From: an uncultured Tateyamaria sp.
GTDB taxonomy: Bacteria > Pseudomonadota > Alphaproteobacteria > Rhodobacterales > Rhodobacteraceae
Length of the DNA: 64,000 bases
Direction: 5' to 3'
Assembly: GCF_947503385.1 (NCBI RefSeq)
Contig: NZ_CANNDO010000011.1
Location: 1 to 64,000 of the forward strand
Part shown: positions 62,740 to 64,000 of the stretch, piece by piece
How the letters are laid out: each line of letters begins with the position of its first letter
Numbering within the stretch: the stretch's first letter is position 1
Position numbers and translations under genes: made by a program
Notes under the pieces: generated by a model
What the model was told of the DNA's origin: nothing
The model's database searches: none
Seen by the model: only the letters and a program-made list of their open reading frames with translations

Positions 62740-63050
62740 GGCAGGTGAAAAACGGTTTCAAGCGGCGTCGCCACGGGTTCATTGCTTGGGTGCGTTTCCA
62801 TGATGTCGGCCATATGTGCCCACCATTTTTGCATCAGGGGATGCGCGGGCAGATCATCCATGCCATGCCCCGCCAGCCGCCACAGAACCGCAAACAGGAT
62901 GTTGGTGTCTGCGTCCAGATGAATGGAGTAATCGGACACGCCCGCGTCTTTCAGCAGCGCAGACAGCTCTGGCCAAATCTCGTTATGCCGCTTGATATAT
63001 GCGGCACGACACCCCGGATTTAGTTGCATTTTGAAGGCGAACTTCTCCAT
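62736..63050 (-). CDS. rhaM: L-rhamnose mutarotase
   Basis: A 104-residue dimeric enzyme that interconverts rhamnose anomers. It reads [46 protein letters not shown], with the HNEIWPEL and DYSIHLD motifs and LFAVLWR, the family hallmarks. In rhizobia the gene is called rhaU. ATG 63050 gives the standard length. Its start overlaps the permease stop, and its stop overlaps rhaK, so permease, mutarotase and kinase are translated as one unit. Confidence 0.95.
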   Translation of the reverse strand: MEKFAFKMQLNPGCRAAYIKRHNEIWPELSALLKDAGVSDYSIHLDADTNILFAVLWRLAGHGMDDLPAHPLMQKWWAHMADIMETHPSNEPVATPLETVFHLP

Positions 63051-64000
63051 CACCCGGTCCTCCACATCGTCCAGAGGCGCGGCAGGGCAATGACGCCGAT
63101 CAGCAGCGCGCCCACCACGATGGACATCACGATACCCGGCACATTCAACAGCCCCAGCCCAAATGTCACCAGCCCCATGACAAAGGCCGCGATGACCACG
63201 CCAACAATGGTTCCGGACCCGCCAAGGATGCTGACACCCCCCAGCACAACCATCGTCACGACCTCAAGCTCCCAGCCGGTGGCGATGGACGGGCGCGTGG
63301 ACCCCAGACGGGCGGTCAGGCAAATCGCGGCGACACCGGACATGAGACCCGTCAGCAGAAACAGGATGAACTTGATCCGCTGCACGCGGATGCCCGAGAA
63401 CATGGCCCCCGTCGGATTGTTGCCAATTGCATAGACCGCGCGGCCGAAATTGGTCTTGTGCAGCAGGATGCCGTAGATCACCGCGATGACGCCAAAGAGG
63501 ACAAATTCAAACGAGATCACCCACCAGACATAGCCCTGCCCGAACCACGAAAAGCTGGCCGGGTAGCCGCGGAACGCCTGATCACCCAAAACGATGAAGC
63601 TGATGCCGCGAAACAGGCTCATCGTGCCGATGGTCACGACGATGGACGGCAGGCCGAACCGCGTGACCAGCACACCGTTGAACGCACCGCACAAAAGGCC
63701 AACACCAAGACCCACCAGAACAAGTCCCGGCGTTCCCACGCCCATCTGCACCGCCGCCCCCATGGCGGTGGATGCGAGCGCGATAATGGATGCCACGCTC
63801 AGGTCGATTTCACCCGAAATGATCAGCAGCGCCATGGCAAAGGCGATCATCGCCTTTTCGGTAAAGTTAAAGGTCGCGTCGCTCAGGTTCCAAGCATTGA
63901 GGAAATATGGCGAGGCAAAGCTGTTGGCCACGAATATCGCCACCGCGACTGCCAGCAGCAGCGTTTCCCAGCTTTTCAGCCGTTGTTCCAGCGGTGAGCG
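63050..64000 (-). CDS. rhaQ: Sugar ABC transporter permease (RhaQ-like), 5' end beyond the window
   Basis: A RbsC/BPD_transp_2-type permease of at least 317 visible codons. It continues past base 64000: the reading frame is open to the edge ([20 protein letters not shown] before the GTG at 63943), so the true start is outside. Nine or more hydrophobic segments are seen, and [34 protein letters not shown] near the C-terminal third is the family's characteristic loop. It feeds rhamnose to the mutarotase and RhaK. Of the two rhamnose permeases (RhaP, RhaQ) the one next to the mutarotase is RhaQ in rhizobia. Confidence 0.86.
   Translation of the reverse strand, partial: RSPLEQRLKSWETLLLAVAVAIFVANSFASPYFLNAWNLSDATFNFTEKAMIAFAMALLIISGEIDLSVASIIALASTAMGAAVQMGVGTPGLVLVGLGVGLLCGAFNGVLVTRFGLPSIVVTIGTMSLFRGISFIVLGDQAFRGYPASFSWFGQGYVWWVISFEFVLFGVIAVIYGILLHKTNFGRAVYAIGNNPTGAMFSGIRVQRIKFILFLLTGLMSGVAAICLTARLGSTRPSIATGWELEVVTMVVLGGVSILGGSGTIVGVVIAAFVMGLVTFGLGLLNVPGIVMSIVVGALLIGVIALPRLWTMWRTG

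Noticed and set aside
1-64000. CRISPR arrays, insertion sequences, prophage or integrase genes
   Set aside because: No regularly spaced repeats, no transposase or integrase motifs and no phage genes were seen in the window.

Overview
The window looks like chromosomal DNA of a GC-rich alphaproteobacterium of the Rhodobacteraceae (Roseobacter group). Supporting signs are the bztABCD amino-acid transporter, the rpmH-rnpA-yidD-yidC-MOSC-engB-argB order, a split ribosomal-protein cluster, an ATP12-type F1 assembly factor, and short GC-rich dispersed hairpin repeats. No phage, insertion sequence, integrase or CRISPR array was seen. The only RNA gene found is a tRNA-Arg(ACG) at the left edge.

Layout. 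0.3-4 kb: tRNA-Arg and a minus-strand operon of a TVP38/TMEM64 membrane protein, a mercuric-reductase-like flavoprotein and an orphan histidine kinase. 4.2-14.2 kb: plus-strand housekeeping run (rpmH, rnpA, yidD, ttcA, a degenerate-GGDEF/EAL protein, yidC, MOSC protein, engB, argB, fatty acid hydroxylase, ferredoxin-like protein, SixA-type phosphatase). 14.4-18.9 kb: bztABCD on the minus strand, with a strong hairpin between bztA and bztB. 19.1-24.6 kb: tightly overlapping minus-strand genes (trypsin-like periplasmic protease, rarA, crcB, rluC-type pseudouridine synthase, HAD phosphatase, ATP12). 24.7-35.6 kb: the spc/alpha half of the ribosomal cluster (rpmC to rplQ with secY, adk and rpoA), broken into at least three transcription units. 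Each unit is preceded by a readable sigma-70-like promoter. One break holds an opposing membrane-protein gene. The region just upstream of rpmC, where rplP would be expected, holds a frameshifted gene remnant instead.

36.5-43.8 kb: small accessory genes, then a tripartite tricarboxylate transporter (TctC and a TctA-TctB fusion) with an isopropylmalate-dehydrogenase-family enzyme and a PrpF-type tautomerase, divergent from a tctDE two-component pair (43.9-46 kb). 46-48.5 kb: a fasciclin lipoprotein divergent from a translationally coupled DUF6502-like/DUF5666-like pair. Two matched 17-bp inverted repeats lie between them. 48.5-51.9 kb: a TetR regulator divergent from an IorAB-type molybdenum hydroxylase, with two identical-pattern 18-bp operators. 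52-54.9 kb: a PLP lyase, an M24 peptidase-like enzyme and an EutA-like racemase/isomerase in one overlapping operon. 55-59.4 kb: site-2 protease with CBS domains, a cytochrome c, an alcohol dehydrogenase and a flavodoxin-like protein. 59.7-64 kb: the end of a rhizobial-type rhamnose operon (rhaQ permease, mutarotase, RhaK kinase) followed by a GH1 glycosidase. The permease runs off the right edge.

The best candidates for something undescribed are the DUF6502/DUF5666 pair with its twin operators, the PLP lyase/M24/EutA-like module, and the TVP38/flavoprotein/kinase operon. All functional statements rest on motif recognition by eye; no database search was run.
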